Assembly: GCA_900099715.1 (NCBI GenBank)
Contig: FMTG01000009.1
Span: 1-64,000 of the forward strand
From: Ruminococcaceae bacterium YRB3002
GTDB lineage: Bacteria; Bacillota; Clostridia; Saccharofermentanales; Saccharofermentanaceae
DNA: 64,000 nt
Direction: 5' to 3'
Within the stretch, counting starts at the first letter, position 1. Every line of letters begins with the position of its first letter. The notes beneath the pieces are model-generated. The model was not told the DNA's origin and made no database searches. It saw only the letters and a program-made list of their open reading frames with translations. A program made the translations under genes and the position numbers. Positions 6,980 through 16,570 of this stretch are shown one piece after another.

Positions 6980-9652
6980 CTACTTCTCCCTGAAGAGCAC
7001 ACCGAATGTTCCCGGACCGCAGTTGACAGCGATCGCAGGCGACGCTTTCTGGAAGTAGATCTCTTCGAACTTGACCTTCTCCTCTATCCTGCTCCTGATC
7101 CACTCCAGCTCTTTGTTATTGATGCCGACATATGTTACGAACAGTATCTTCCTATCGATAGTGAGAGGGTTGCCGAGGGCCATATCGATGTATCTCTTCC
7201 ACGCCCTTCTGCGGGACCCGAAGAAGACTGTCTGAAGCTTCATCTTACCCTTGCGCATGGTAAGGATGGGATGGCCTGATACCGATTTGGTCAGATTGGC
7301 GATCCTGGTGCTTATCTGTCCTGCTCTTGCGAGAAAATCAATATTATCAACAATGAAGCTCGTATGAACTTTACCCTTTAGTTCATTCAATTCACTGACT
7401 ATCTCTTCGGCAGACTTTCCTTTCTCAGCCATTACCGCAGCCTCGATCGCCATAAGACCCTCACCGCTGGACAGATGCTCAGTATCGAACACAGTCACGC
7501 TGTCGAAAGCCTTGGATGCCTCCATAGCAACGGGACATCCGCTGCTGCCCACTTTGGACGATATGGAGATATGAACAATATTGTTCGCATGTCTGAGCTG
7601 GTTGGCAAAGAATTCCTCGTGTTCCTTAACATCCGGAGCTGCCGTTTTTATGTGGTGGGACATATCCTCGAGATATGCCAGAACACCCCTCGTATCGATC
7701 TCGACAGAGTCCTTGAACAGACCTTCCTCGGTCATGACCTTATGAGGGATGCTCGAGATCCCGTATTTCTCCAGGAGTTCCTGGGGAAGATCGGCAACAC
7801 TCTCGGTAGTTATCGCCACCTGAGCCTTCTTGTAGGAATCCTGCATCCAGGAAATCGTCTCTTCGAACACATTCGCACCGTCATCTATCACTTTTATCAG
7901 TTCACCGGGAAGGAGCCTGAACAGAACCTCCTCCAGTTCCTCACCGCTGACAGGCTTGGCGATATATGCCGAGAATCCCTCCTTCTCATATATAGCCTTA
8001 TTGTCTTCCCCGGTATTGGCAGTCAGCACGACTGTCTTCGTATCTCTGCATCTTCCGCCGACCTGGTTTCTTATCCTCCTGAAGCATTCGATGCCGTCCA
8101 TCTCCGGCATAAGGTGATCCATGAATATGACGTTATATTCTTTATCCTGTGTCTTTTCCAGCGCCTCTGCACCATTCATGGCAGTATCGATCTTCACTCT
8201 GGTCTGACGCAGCAGCTTTGTAACTACCATGATATTGGAGGCGTTATCATCAACTACGAGTATCTGCGCCTCGGGGGCTTCGAACTTCTGCTTATAGCGC
8301 GTCAGCTTATCCAGATGGTGGGAATGCTCAAGATCGATCTGTCCGATCTCATTCTCACCGACTGCTTCCTGCGGTATCTCTATAACGAAAGTAGTTCCCA
8401 CAGCATAAACACTGTTGACCGTGACCTTGCCGTCCATAAGCTCGGTAAACCTTTTCACGATGGACAGACCGAGTCCGGTACCCTCAATATGACGGGTCTC
8501 CCCTTCGTCCACTCTCTTGAAAGCGGTGAACAGATAAGGTATATCCTCTTTCTTGATCCCGATGCCCGTATCTTCGACCGTGTAAATGATATTAACTCTG
8601 CCGTCACCGGTCTTCTCGCACTGCACAAAGAGCGTGACAGAGCCTTCTCTGGTGTATTTGATGGCATTGTTGAGCACGTTAATGAGCACCTGTTTGATCC
8701 TGACCTCGTCACCAATGAGCCTGTCCGGTATGTCAGGCGCCACGTTGACATGGAATTCCAGGTTCTTCTCCTTCGCCCTCAGCCACAGCATTCCGACTAT
8801 ATCAGACAGCATGTCGCCCGGATGATACTCTGAAGGCGTTATCTGCATCTGTCCGGACTCAAGCTTGGACATATCAAGGATATCGTTGATCAGGTTCAGG
8901 AGCATCTTGCCGGCGGATCTGATGTTGGCGGCATCTTCCGCCACCTCGTCGGATATATCCTCCCTGAGGATCATCTCGTTCAGTCCGATTATGGTATTGA
9001 TAGGAGTACGGATCTCGTGGCTCATGCTGGAGAAGAACTGGTTCTGCGAATCGTTAAGAGCCTTGATCTCTCTCATCTGTTCCTCGGACTTGAGACGTTC
9101 AGACCTGTAGAGCCTGATAATGTAATCCACGACTACAACGGCCGCCAGTCCCGTTGCTGCGAGAGCTACAAAAGAATACACATGCAGGAGCGTCCCCGAC
9201 GGCACCTTGATCACGTTCGGATATGCAAGGGACATATAGTAACAGAAGACCGCCACCAGGAATTCCAGCACGAGAGATATCCACTTGGCAGCGCCCTCCA
9301 TGATGACGCTGATGAACATGACCATGAACAGGAACCACAGCGGCGCACCACCGCTGACGCCTCCCTCCATGAAGAACGTAAACGGAATGTAGAACAGAAT
9401 GACGATCACTCCCATCGCGAAAGCCCCTCTGTTGATCCTGTTCGTGTTTATTGCCAGCAGTATGCACAGGGAATAAAGAATGACTCCCGCCCCCATGATC
9501 ATCTTGAACTCCCACGACTGGTAAGTCAGAAGGACCTCAACAAACGATATCGCCAGCGCAATGATCATGACGATGGAGCAGAGGATGAAGATCTTCCTCC
9601 TTATGATGAATTCGTTATCAATGACTGTGTCAGCCCGCTTGCCCATCGTCAC
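6980..9652 (-). CDS. Membrane hybrid histidine kinase with receiver and C-terminal DegV domain
   Basis: About 890 residues. The N-terminus has roughly six hydrophobic membrane segments. HisKA follows (FFSSMSHEIRTP, phospho-His), then HATPase (N, G1 and G2 boxes, including GTGLGLSI) and a receiver with VIFMDHLMPEMDG. The last ~285 residues are a DegV/EDD fatty-acid-binding domain (VAITTESVADLP at its start, ISISSKVGSSG, DTEHLSSGEG). Fatty acid binding could therefore modulate the relay, which is inference. The gene overlaps the upstream kinase stop by GTGA; an ATG at 9646 is an alternative start with GGAGG 10 bp upstream. The barnase gene follows 8 bp downstream. Confidence 0.9.
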   Translation of the reverse strand: MTMGKRADTVIDNEFIIRRKIFILCSIVMIIALAISFVEVLLTYQSWEFKMIMGAGVILYSLCILLAINTNRINRGAFAMGVIVILFYIPFTFFMEGGVSGGAPLWFLFMVMFISVIMEGAAKWISLVLEFLVAVFCYYMSLAYPNVIKVPSGTLLHVYSFVALAATGLAAVVVVDYIIRLYRSERLKSEEQMREIKALNDSQNQFFSSMSHEIRTPINTIIGLNEMILREDISDEVAEDAANIRSAGKMLLNLINDILDMSKLESGQMQITPSEYHPGDMLSDIVGMLWLRAKEKNLEFHVNVAPDIPDRLIGDEVRIKQVLINVLNNAIKYTREGSVTLFVQCEKTGDGRVNIIYTVEDTGIGIKKEDIPYLFTAFKRVDEGETRHIEGTGLGLSIVKRFTELMDGKVTVNSVYAVGTTFVIEIPQEAVGENEIGQIDLEHSHHLDKLTRYKQKFEAPEAQILVVDDNASNIMVVTKLLRQTRVKIDTAMNGAEALEKTQDKEYNVIFMDHLMPEMDGIECFRRIRNQVGGRCRDTKTVVLTANTGEDNKAIYEKEGFSAYIAKPVSGEELEEVLFRLLPGELIKVIDDGANVFEETISWMQDSYKKAQVAITTESVADLPQELLEKYGISSIPHKVMTEEGLFKDSVEIDTRGVLAYLEDMSHHIKTAAPDVKEHEEFFANQLRHANNIVHISISSKVGSSGCPVAMEASKAFDSVTVFDTEHLSSGEGLMAIEAAVMAEKGKSAEEIVSELNELKGKVHTSFIVDNIDFLARAGQISTRIANLTKSVSGHPILTMRKGKMKLQTVFFGSRRRAWKRYIDMALGNPLTIDRKILFVTYVGINNKELEWIRSRIEEKVKFEEIYFQKASPAIAVNCGPGTFGVLFREK

Positions 9653-12192
9653 TCATCCTCCGATCCCGGTTCCGGATCAGGTGCGAATTCCAGTATCTCC
9701 TGATCATCGTCATCATCAACGGCAAACACTGCGATCACGTCCGTGATCTGCTTATATTCCTTCATTGCTCCGGCGTGGTTGGCCTGGATGAAGTCCGCGT
9801 CATCACGCTTGGCAGCCATCTCCAGATCCTTCGCCATATCGGAGAGGACTGATGCACCGATCATCTTTGCCGTACTCTTGAGTGCGTGAACATATATCTC
9901 GTACTCCTTGTAATCTCCCGATGCAAACGCATTCTCTATGGCGCTCTTTTTCTCCGCCGATTCTGAATAGAACTGCATTACCAGTTCTCTGTAGAACTCT
10001 TCATCATCCTGGCAGTACTCGATGCCCTTGGCAGTGTCCACTCCCGCATCCCTGAGCATCGTCAGAAGATCAGTCGCTTTTTCCTCAGCTGCAGTCTCTA
10101 TAGCTTCCGGCTCTGTCTCAATGACAGCACCTTCCTCGTCCTCATATGTGATCATATTTTTGGGAAGAACAGCCTTCAGCACTCTCTCCAGCTCCTCCCT
10201 CTCGATAGGCTTACTGACAAATCCGTCAAATCCGACCGACAGGAACATCTGCTTGGCACTGCTCATGGCATTGGAAGTAAGCGCTACAATGGGTGCATCC
10301 TTGCCGGTTACGGACCGTCCCGAACGTATCCTCTTCATGGCCTCCACGCCGTCCATGCCGCTCATCATGTGATCCATGAATACGATGTCATACTCATTCT
10401 CCGCACACATATCAACAGATTCAAATCCCGAAGCTGCCGTGGATACGGTCATGCCGTATCTCCTGAAGATACTCTTGGCCACCGTAAGGTTCATGGGCTC
10501 ATCATCAACCACCAAAGCCCTGATCCCCCTGCACATGAACCTGCCCTGGCGCTTCTCCACCGTCGTCACGTCCATATTAAGGAACGTAGCCACAGGGAAA
10601 CAGTAGAAAGGCTTCTCCATGATCCTCACATTAGAGCCGGGAGACACGTGGAAATCACGGTTTGCAACAACAATGACCATGATCTTATCAGCCACGCTGT
10701 CAAGAAGCTCCCTGGCTGAAGTGTATTCCTCTTCCGCCACGAACAGATGTGTGAGCTGCAGCGATTTGAGCATCCTCCTTAAGCTGTCGGCATTATCAAC
10801 ACGGTGCATCTGAACACCGAGGCCGACAACGATATTGCGCACCATGGAATTGTAGTATTCACGCACCACAGGATTCCTGTATTTATCAAAATGGAGAAAG
10901 CCTCCGATACAGATCTTCTCTTTGTTGTTGACGCTCATGCAGCTGGACGGATCCACCACCTTCTGCGGCACTGACACACGTACTGTCGTTCCTACGTCAG
11001 GCTTGGAGCTTATTGTCATAAAACCGCCCAGAGCAGATACGAACCCCTGCACGATGCCGAGTCCGAGGCCGAGACCTCCGCCTACCCTGCTCCTGCCGGA
11101 ATCCACCTGATAGAACCTCTCGAAAGCCCTCTCCGTCTCCTCCATCGTCATACCGATACCGGTATCCGTGACCTCGATCCCCAGGTTGACCCCGTAGTCC
11201 TTCTTATCGGCGGTAATACGTACATACACACCGCCTTCGTTGGTGAACTTAAGGCTGTTGGTGATAAGCAGCTTCATTATCTTCTTGAGCTTGCTGACAT
11301 CCGAATTCATAACGGCAGGGATCGCCGGATCCACGTCGATGATCAGCTCTATATCATCTGACTTGTACGGATTAAGCTCTGCCACCATGTCATACAGCAC
11401 AGAGGACAGCATGTAATCCTCGTTATTGCATGCCACCTTGTTCCTGTCGATCTCGGAATAGTCAAGGATATCGCCGATCTGCTCCGCCACCTTGCGGCCT
11501 GCATCGCGCACGGAGACCATGTCCTTCTTAATATCTTCCCGTTCTTCCTTGTCGATGCATATTCCCGACAGTCCTATAACGGCATTTACAGGTGTCCTGA
11601 GCTCATGCGAGACGTTGGCGAGAAAGTCATTCAGGCGCTCCGAGGCATCGGTAAGCTCTTCGATCTCCTCATTCGATCTGTCGAGTACCTGACTCCACTT
11701 GTCTATGATGGTCCTGGTCAGTTTGCCGAGCATAAAGACGAGCAGGACATGCAGGCAGATACGGCTGATCACGAGAGAGTCAAAGGGTTCCTTGTCAACT
11801 ATCATTCGCGCGATGGCATATGTCAGTGTTATGTAGTATGTGACCTGGCAGAGATTGATAAAGGCCTTCTCTGCGGTGATGGTATAAAGGGTCATTACCA
11901 CGGCCATTACGATGGCAAGATCAAAGGTGCTGGTGGTGTGTATCCCGTAGAAAAAATACGTGCACATCATGAGAATGGAGCAGAGCCACATCCTCTGGTG
12001 GTTCGTGTACGATCCCGTGAGGTGCATCATCCAGCTCATGACGACGCCGAGAGCTATGAGGAAAAGCGCCCATTTCTCCCAGCCCATCAGAATGGACTCG
12101 GCGATCAGCATGACAGACAGGACAGTATAACTGACAAGGATTATCAGGTGTGACGATTCGAAGATCTCATTACGCCTGGCTTTACGATCCAT
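9649..12192 (-). CDS. Membrane hybrid histidine kinase with receiver and HPt domain
   Basis: 847 residues. About six N-terminal membrane segments form a sensor of unknown ligand. HisKA follows (FLANVSHELRTPVNAVIG), then HATPase (GGGLGLGLGIV). Next is a degenerate receiver-like stretch, then a canonical receiver (VVDDEPMNLTVA, DIVFMDHMMSGMDG). The C-terminus is an HPt domain with YVHALKSTAKMIG as phosphorelay histidine, and the tail is Asp/Glu-rich. It overlaps the upstream REC-GGDEF gene by 11 bp and the downstream kinase by 4 bp, so the three are one transcript. The HPt domain probably passes phosphate to the REC-GGDEF protein. Confidence 0.92.
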   Translation of the reverse strand: MDRKARRNEIFESSHLIILVSYTVLSVMLIAESILMGWEKWALFLIALGVVMSWMMHLTGSYTNHQRMWLCSILMMCTYFFYGIHTTSTFDLAIVMAVVMTLYTITAEKAFINLCQVTYYITLTYAIARMIVDKEPFDSLVISRICLHVLLVFMLGKLTRTIIDKWSQVLDRSNEEIEELTDASERLNDFLANVSHELRTPVNAVIGLSGICIDKEEREDIKKDMVSVRDAGRKVAEQIGDILDYSEIDRNKVACNNEDYMLSSVLYDMVAELNPYKSDDIELIIDVDPAIPAVMNSDVSKLKKIMKLLITNSLKFTNEGGVYVRITADKKDYGVNLGIEVTDTGIGMTMEETERAFERFYQVDSGRSRVGGGLGLGLGIVQGFVSALGGFMTISSKPDVGTTVRVSVPQKVVDPSSCMSVNNKEKICIGGFLHFDKYRNPVVREYYNSMVRNIVVGLGVQMHRVDNADSLRRMLKSLQLTHLFVAEEEYTSARELLDSVADKIMVIVVANRDFHVSPGSNVRIMEKPFYCFPVATFLNMDVTTVEKRQGRFMCRGIRALVVDDEPMNLTVAKSIFRRYGMTVSTAASGFESVDMCAENEYDIVFMDHMMSGMDGVEAMKRIRSGRSVTGKDAPIVALTSNAMSSAKQMFLSVGFDGFVSKPIEREELERVLKAVLPKNMITYEDEEGAVIETEPEAIETAAEEKATDLLTMLRDAGVDTAKGIEYCQDDEEFYRELVMQFYSESAEKKSAIENAFASGDYKEYEIYVHALKSTAKMIGASVLSDMAKDLEMAAKRDDADFIQANHAGAMKEYKQITDVIAVFAVDDDDDQEILEFAPDPEPGSEDE

Positions 12193-13519
12193 TGACTGTC
12201 TCTTTCTCCGCGATGACGGTTACCCGGTCTCCCATCCTGTCATACCAGCTGCTGATCAGGTGTTCCACTACCTTATCGCACGCCTCCGGCCTGATCTCCG
12301 TCAGAAAGACAAAATACTGATTAAAGCTGCTCCTTGTAAGTATATCCGACTTCCTCAGGGACTCCCTGACATGTGATCCGAACTCGTCACACATATCCTT
12401 GTATGCTGCCGCACCAAGGGGATCGCTCTCCTTCTGTTCGAGTGTAAAAAGGATCTTCAGTGCGCACTTCCTGTTGCGCTTGATATCACGCATGACATAT
12501 CTGTACACATACGAGAAAGCATCCTTGTCGAGCTGCAGTGCCACATCCGGTATATTGCGCTCGCCCAGGATCTCGGATATCGTAAAGATGTCCAGCCTGT
12601 TTTCCTTATCTTCATCAAGCCCGGCGATGGTATATACCTCATATCCGTGCTTGCCGTTCTTCTTGACGTTGTTAAGCGACTTATCTGCCAGCTTCAGAAG
12701 CGCCTTGTAATCATTCCCGTGATCAGGCACAGCCACCGCGCCCACAGACGTTCCGAGAGGGATGCTCATATCCGCACCCAGCAGCTCCCGTGCAGCCATG
12801 AGCAGATCCTCATTAAGCTTCTTCGTTAAGACAGCGATCTCGCCTTCACTCCTGATCTCCGTCGCGAAAGCAGTGAACTCATCTCCGCCCACACGCGCTA
12901 TCACGCTCTTGCCCGGCAGATCATCCGTCAGGATCCTTGAGAAAGCGACCAGGATATCATCACCTTTGTCGTGGCCGTACAGATCGTTCACCAGCTTGAA
13001 AGAATCCAGATCGATCATCAGAAGATATCCGCTCTTCCCGGAACACAGGGACGTCATCACCTCTTCCGCAGCCGCCTTGTTGATCAGCCCGGTCAGTTTG
13101 TCTCTTGAAGCCTCGCTCCTGAGAGCGCGCATCTCGCCGCTCTGGGTTACTATATTATCGATCCTCTTTATGAGCACATCAGCATTGAAGGGCTTCCTGA
13201 TAAAATCGGACACGCCCACCTCGAATCCCTTCTTCTCGGTCTCGATATCTTCGTCTGCAGTAAGAAAGATGACCGGCGTCTGGGATACCCCCATCTCCGC
13301 CTCTTTCCTGCGCAGCAGATCTAGCGTCGCGAAACCATCCATCCCGGGCATAAGTATATCCAGCAATATCAGATCGGGAAAACCATTAGCTGTTACATAA
13401 TCCAACAGCGCCTGACCCGACTTCAGGGCAGTGACTCTCATATTGTTCTTGCTCAGAACAAAGCCGGCCACCTTCAGGTTGGCTGTATCATCATCAACGA
13501 CAATTATCCACTTGGCCAT
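12182..13519 (-). CDS. Response regulator with GGDEF diguanylate cyclase
   Basis: 445 residues. The N-terminal receiver has the acidic pocket VVDDD and phospho-acceptor Asp54 in LILLDILMPGMDG. The GGDEF domain carries an intact RVGGDEF motif, so it should make c-di-GMP when phosphorylated. A C-terminal segment of about 130 residues looks like a second, motif-less GGDEF-type fold. This is the first gene of the signalling operon, with an extended -10 promoter 38 bp upstream of its ATG. Confidence 0.92.
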   Translation of the reverse strand: MAKWIIVVDDDTANLKVAGFVLSKNNMRVTALKSGQALLDYVTANGFPDLILLDILMPGMDGFATLDLLRRKEAEMGVSQTPVIFLTADEDIETEKKGFEVGVSDFIRKPFNADVLIKRIDNIVTQSGEMRALRSEASRDKLTGLINKAAAEEVMTSLCSGKSGYLLMIDLDSFKLVNDLYGHDKGDDILVAFSRILTDDLPGKSVIARVGGDEFTAFATEIRSEGEIAVLTKKLNEDLLMAARELLGADMSIPLGTSVGAVAVPDHGNDYKALLKLADKSLNNVKKNGKHGYEVYTIAGLDEDKENRLDIFTISEILGERNIPDVALQLDKDAFSYVYRYVMRDIKRNRKCALKILFTLEQKESDPLGAAAYKDMCDEFGSHVRESLRKSDILTRSSFNQYFVFLTEIRPEACDKVVEHLISSWYDRMGDRVTVIAEKETVNGS

Positions 13520-13556
13520 TACAGATTCTCCGCGGATCGACTGGAAGTAATGATTT

Positions 13557-13565
13557 ATTATACCA
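13557..13565 (-). promoter_or_regulatory. Extended -10 promoter of the GGDEF/kinase/barnase operon
   Basis: The minus strand reads TGGTATAAT, a consensus -10 with the TGn extension, 38 bp before the REC-GGDEF start codon. No good -35 is seen at 16-18 bp, which fits an extended -10 promoter. Confidence 0.55.
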
Positions 13566-13633
13566 CACGGTGAAATGGTTTTCTGAAAAAGGGACGTGTA
13601 CCTTACAGATTCCCGGCCGGATAAGACCTGTTG

Positions 13634-13875
13634 TTCACGTCAACCGCACACCCCGGGTGTTATAGCCGGGTGTGTTTTTGGGCATTTTTGACCGGATATT
13701 CACGGCAACCGCACACCCCGGGTGTTATAGCCGGGTGTGTTTTTGGGCATTTTTGACCGGATATTCACGTCAACCGCACACCCCGGGTGTTATAGCCGGG
13801 TGTGTTTTTGGGCATTTTTGACCGGATATTCACGGCAACCGCACACCCGGGGTGTTATAGTCGGGTGTCCCTGGA
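13634..13875 (+). repeat. Four tandem 65-bp repeats, each a terminator-like hairpin
   Basis: Copies start at 13634, 13699, 13764 and 13829, exactly 65 bp apart; the fourth ends early. Each contains CACACCCCGG, a loop and CCGGGTGTG, followed by TTTTTG on the plus strand. That is a rho-independent terminator shape pointing right. The flanking genes on both sides run left, so the array opposes them. Copies differ at only a few bases, implying recent expansion. It fills most of the gap between the signalling operon and the flotillin gene, and no gene is supported there. Confidence 0.85.
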
Positions 13876-13928
13876 ACCAGCACGGGCAGTCCGTCCCGGA
13901 TTCCTGTCAACACTCCCGCGCCCCGCAG

Positions 13929-13960
13929 AAAAAGGGCTGCCTCCCGAAGGAGACAGCCCC
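13929..13960 (-). terminator. Rho-independent terminator of the flotillin gene
   Basis: On the minus strand GGGGCTGTCTCC and GGGAGGCAGCCC pair around a TTC-containing loop and are followed by TTTTT. It lies 54 bp after the flotillin stop codon. Confidence 0.9.
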
Positions 13961-14013
13961 GTAAACTCAGCATAAACTCAGCTTAACTCTTTCCCGTCAC
14001 CGGACGCTCAGTC

Positions 14014-15651
14014 TCAGTCCTCTACACCATCGTCATCGGACGGATCTGCCGGCTTGTCAGAAGCATCAGACTTAGTATCCTTTGCATCCTGCTGTGCCTT
14101 ATAAGCCTCTACAAGCTTGGCGACATCCTCAGGGCTCACGTTGTTGGGAACTCCGTTAGCGCCTGCAGCCTGTCCCAGTCCGAGACTCGGTCCGCCTGCC
14201 AGCTTTGTTCCGGCAAATGAGCCGATAACTGCTGCGAGGTTAATGCCCAGTGAATCACCGATACCGTCGATGGTCTGCTTGAAGGACTTTGTGATATCCT
14301 CAGTCATCCTTGCTGTGTTGCCCTCACCATACATCGTGATGGAGTCGATATTGGCCAGCGGCTTTGCAATAGCCTCGGCAACGAGAGGATACATCTTACA
14401 GAGCATCTCGATGATGGCTGCTTCGCCGTACTTCTGCATAGCTTCAGCTTTCTTGTCGATACCGATAGCTTCAGCTTCTGCTTTCGCGCGGATGGCGTCA
14501 GCCTCAGCCTCACCTCTTGCACGGATACCTTCAGCTTCCTTCTGCATAGCGATCAGGTCAGCCTCAGCCTGGATCTTCTTGGCCTCTGCCTGCTGTGCCA
14601 GCTCGTACTTGCGTGCCTCAGCTTCCTTCTGTCTCTTGTACAGTTCCACATCAGCCATCTGCTGCTGACGGTAACGCTCAGCGTCTGCCTGCTTCTTGAT
14701 CTCGGCATCGAGGGCCTGCTCACGGACCTGAGCTTCCTTCATCTTCAGCTCGATCTCTTTCTCCTGCTTAGCGATGTCAGCCTCGGTGTTGGCGACCTCG
14801 ATGGACTTTCTCTGCTCCTGCTCCTGGATACGGTATGCAGCATCAGCTTCAGCCTTCTTGGTATCCTGTACTACCTGCAGTTCTGATCTCTTGATGGCGA
14901 GATCATTCTGCTTGATGGCGATCTCCGTCTCGGATGCAACCTTGGCATCATTAGCTTCCTTGGCAGCCACAGCCTGTGCGATAGCCACGTCACGCTCTGC
15001 ATTCGCCTTGGCAATGGAAGCGGTCTTCTGGATGGTAGCCATGTTGTCCTGACCGAGTGCAGTGATGAGGTCGTTCTTATCCTCAACGTGCTGGATGTTG
15101 CAGGAGATGATCTGGATACCCAGATTGTTCATATCGACCTGAGCCTTCTCCTGAACCTGGTCACCGAAAGACTTTCTGTCATTGCACAGTTCCTTCAGCG
15201 TGATAGTACCGATGATCTCACGCATGTTACCCTGGAGAGAATCAACCAGCTGTGCGTTGATCTGTGCACTGTTCATGTTGAGGAAGTTCTTCATGGCGAG
15301 CTTGATGCCCTCTTCATCGGTCCTGATCTGGACCTTTGCAACAGCATCGATGTTAACGCCGATAAAGTCTGCCGTAGGAACGTAGTCACCCGTCTTGATA
15401 TCGATGGACAGCTGCTCGATGAGGAGCTCGTCTCGTCTCTCGAGGAAGGGGAGCTTGAGTCCTGCCTTACCGATAAGGATCTTCGGCTTCTTCTTCAGAC
15501 CCGTGATGATGTATGCCTTGTTCGGCGGTGCCTTCACGTAGCTCGTAAATATGATTATGAGCAGGAAGATCACTGCAGCAACAATGCCTGCGATCATTAA
15601 TGTCATTTTGTCAGCAGCTAAGAATGCTGCACCAACCAACAACTGTGTCAT
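14014..15651 (-). CDS. Flotillin-like SPFH/band 7 protein
   Basis: 545 residues. An N-terminal hydrophobic segment (about 15-38, ending IIIFTSYVKA) anchors it to the membrane. An SPFH/band 7 domain follows (KAPPNKAYIITGLKKKP). Then comes a long Ala/Glu/Lys-rich coiled coil typical of flotillins (repeats such as EAEADAIRAKAEAEA), and an acidic tail ends the protein. It resembles Bacillus YuaG/FloT, which scaffolds membrane microdomains. No NfeD-type partner is adjacent. A promoter with TTGAAA and TAATAT lies upstream, and a GGGGGT ribosome site precedes the ATG. Confidence 0.92.
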   Translation of the reverse strand: MTQLLVGAAFLAADKMTLMIAGIVAAVIFLLIIIFTSYVKAPPNKAYIITGLKKKPKILIGKAGLKLPFLERRDELLIEQLSIDIKTGDYVPTADFIGVNIDAVAKVQIRTDEEGIKLAMKNFLNMNSAQINAQLVDSLQGNMREIIGTITLKELCNDRKSFGDQVQEKAQVDMNNLGIQIISCNIQHVEDKNDLITALGQDNMATIQKTASIAKANAERDVAIAQAVAAKEANDAKVASETEIAIKQNDLAIKRSELQVVQDTKKAEADAAYRIQEQEQRKSIEVANTEADIAKQEKEIELKMKEAQVREQALDAEIKKQADAERYRQQQMADVELYKRQKEAEARKYELAQQAEAKKIQAEADLIAMQKEAEGIRARGEAEADAIRAKAEAEAIGIDKKAEAMQKYGEAAIIEMLCKMYPLVAEAIAKPLANIDSITMYGEGNTARMTEDITKSFKQTIDGIGDSLGINLAAVIGSFAGTKLAGGPSLGLGQAAGANGVPNNVSPEDVAKLVEAYKAQQDAKDTKSDASDKPADPSDDDGVED

Positions 15652-15714
15652 AGTCGTTTACCCCCTATTCTTAAAGTAACTCCCGACGTTTGTGCCGGGA
15701 GCCCTTCCAAAAAT

Positions 15715-15742
15715 ATATTAGCATATCCGGGGGTGTTTTCAA
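15715..15742 (-). promoter_or_regulatory. Predicted sigma-A-type promoter of the flotillin gene
   Basis: On the minus strand TTGAAA (15737-15742) is separated by 16 bp from TAATAT (15715-15720). A CTCCCG/CGGGAG hairpin at about 15680-15702 lies in the resulting leader. Confidence 0.55.
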
Positions 15743-15778
15743 GCAAAATCGTACCCGCTGCAACCGATGTAATATTTC

Positions 15779-16570
15779 TCAATATGGAGTCAATCTGTAC
15801 CCGTCACGGGCGCTGCCGCTGAGCACATATTCGAGATAATAGTCAAGCTTTGCTTCCTCATCGATCCCGCCTCTGACGATAAACTCATTGCCCTTCTCAG
15901 TTGTTACGATAAAGTCCGCTCTTACCGGGAACTTATCACCCTTAAAAGCACCGCTCGTCTTGTCAGTGATCCCTAAGTCAAAAGTATGATTCCCCCGCCG
16001 CTCCAGAGGTCCTCCCGAGGTCATGCTCCCGGACTCTCCGTTTATACTGTAATTCACGGTCAGCGATGCGATATCATCGGCAGTACAGTCGATCCTTATG
16101 TGAACACATGCCCTGTCTGAGAAGATGCCGGAATCCGACCACACATCGTAACCGAGAGGCACGATATAGTATGGTGTATCGATGTTCATTCCGGCAGTAT
16201 CAGAGGCACGCCAGAACCGCACCTTATCCTTGTTCTCCTCAACATTCCTGGTTATCAGATAGTTCATCTGACGGTCATCATTAACGGTATATATCCTCAT
16301 GTTAGTATCATCCCCGATATAGCCCAGACACTGATCCACAAAATCATCATACATGTGGTCCTTCACCGAACCGAAGATCATGTATTCCCGCTCTCCGACG
16401 GTAATCTTCTTCAGGTCGGGATCTTCGCCCGCACAGGTCTCAGTCTCATAAGATACAGGATCTGACGGCAGCTCCCACACCCTGGGATTGCCGGTCCTGT
16501 AGCAGCCGGTAAGCAGGGCAGTGCACACCACAGGAACAAGGATCTTAACAACGACCTTAGACATCTTCAT
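15779..16570 (-). CDS. Lipoprotein of unknown function, paralogue of upstream gene
   Basis: 263 residues with a lipoprotein signal ending LLTGC. I do not recognise the family. It aligns by eye with the adjacent upstream gene: both have an EL-P-P-S beginning, an FGSVKD or FGTVKD motif, CLGYIGDD or CLGYVDDD, then MRIYT or MRVYT. The C-terminal half looks beta-rich. It overlaps the upstream lipoprotein by 14 bp, indicating one transcript. Confidence 0.75.
   Translation of the reverse strand: MKMSKVVVKILVPVVCTALLTGCYRTGNPRVWELPSDPVSYETETCAGEDPDLKKITVGEREYMIFGSVKDHMYDDFVDQCLGYIGDDTNMRIYTVNDDRQMNYLITRNVEENKDKVRFWRASDTAGMNIDTPYYIVPLGYDVWSDSGIFSDRACVHIRIDCTADDIASLTVNYSINGESGSMTSGGPLERRGNHTFDLGITDKTSGAFKGDKFPVRADFIVTTEKGNEFIVRGGIDEEAKLDYYLEYVLSGSARDGYRLTPY

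Noticed and set aside
6972-7103. A longer N-terminus for the barnase gene
   Set aside because: It would overlap the DegV coding region by over 120 bp and put the lipoprotein signal in the middle. The ATG at 6971 gives a proper signal peptide.
7475-8833. A 452-residue open frame on the plus strand
   Set aside because: Entirely antisense to the conserved kinase domains of the HK-DegV gene; no family resemblance and no ribosome site.
13737-13964. A 75-residue plus-strand reading frame
   Set aside because: It is a translation of the 65-bp tandem repeats and the flotillin terminator.
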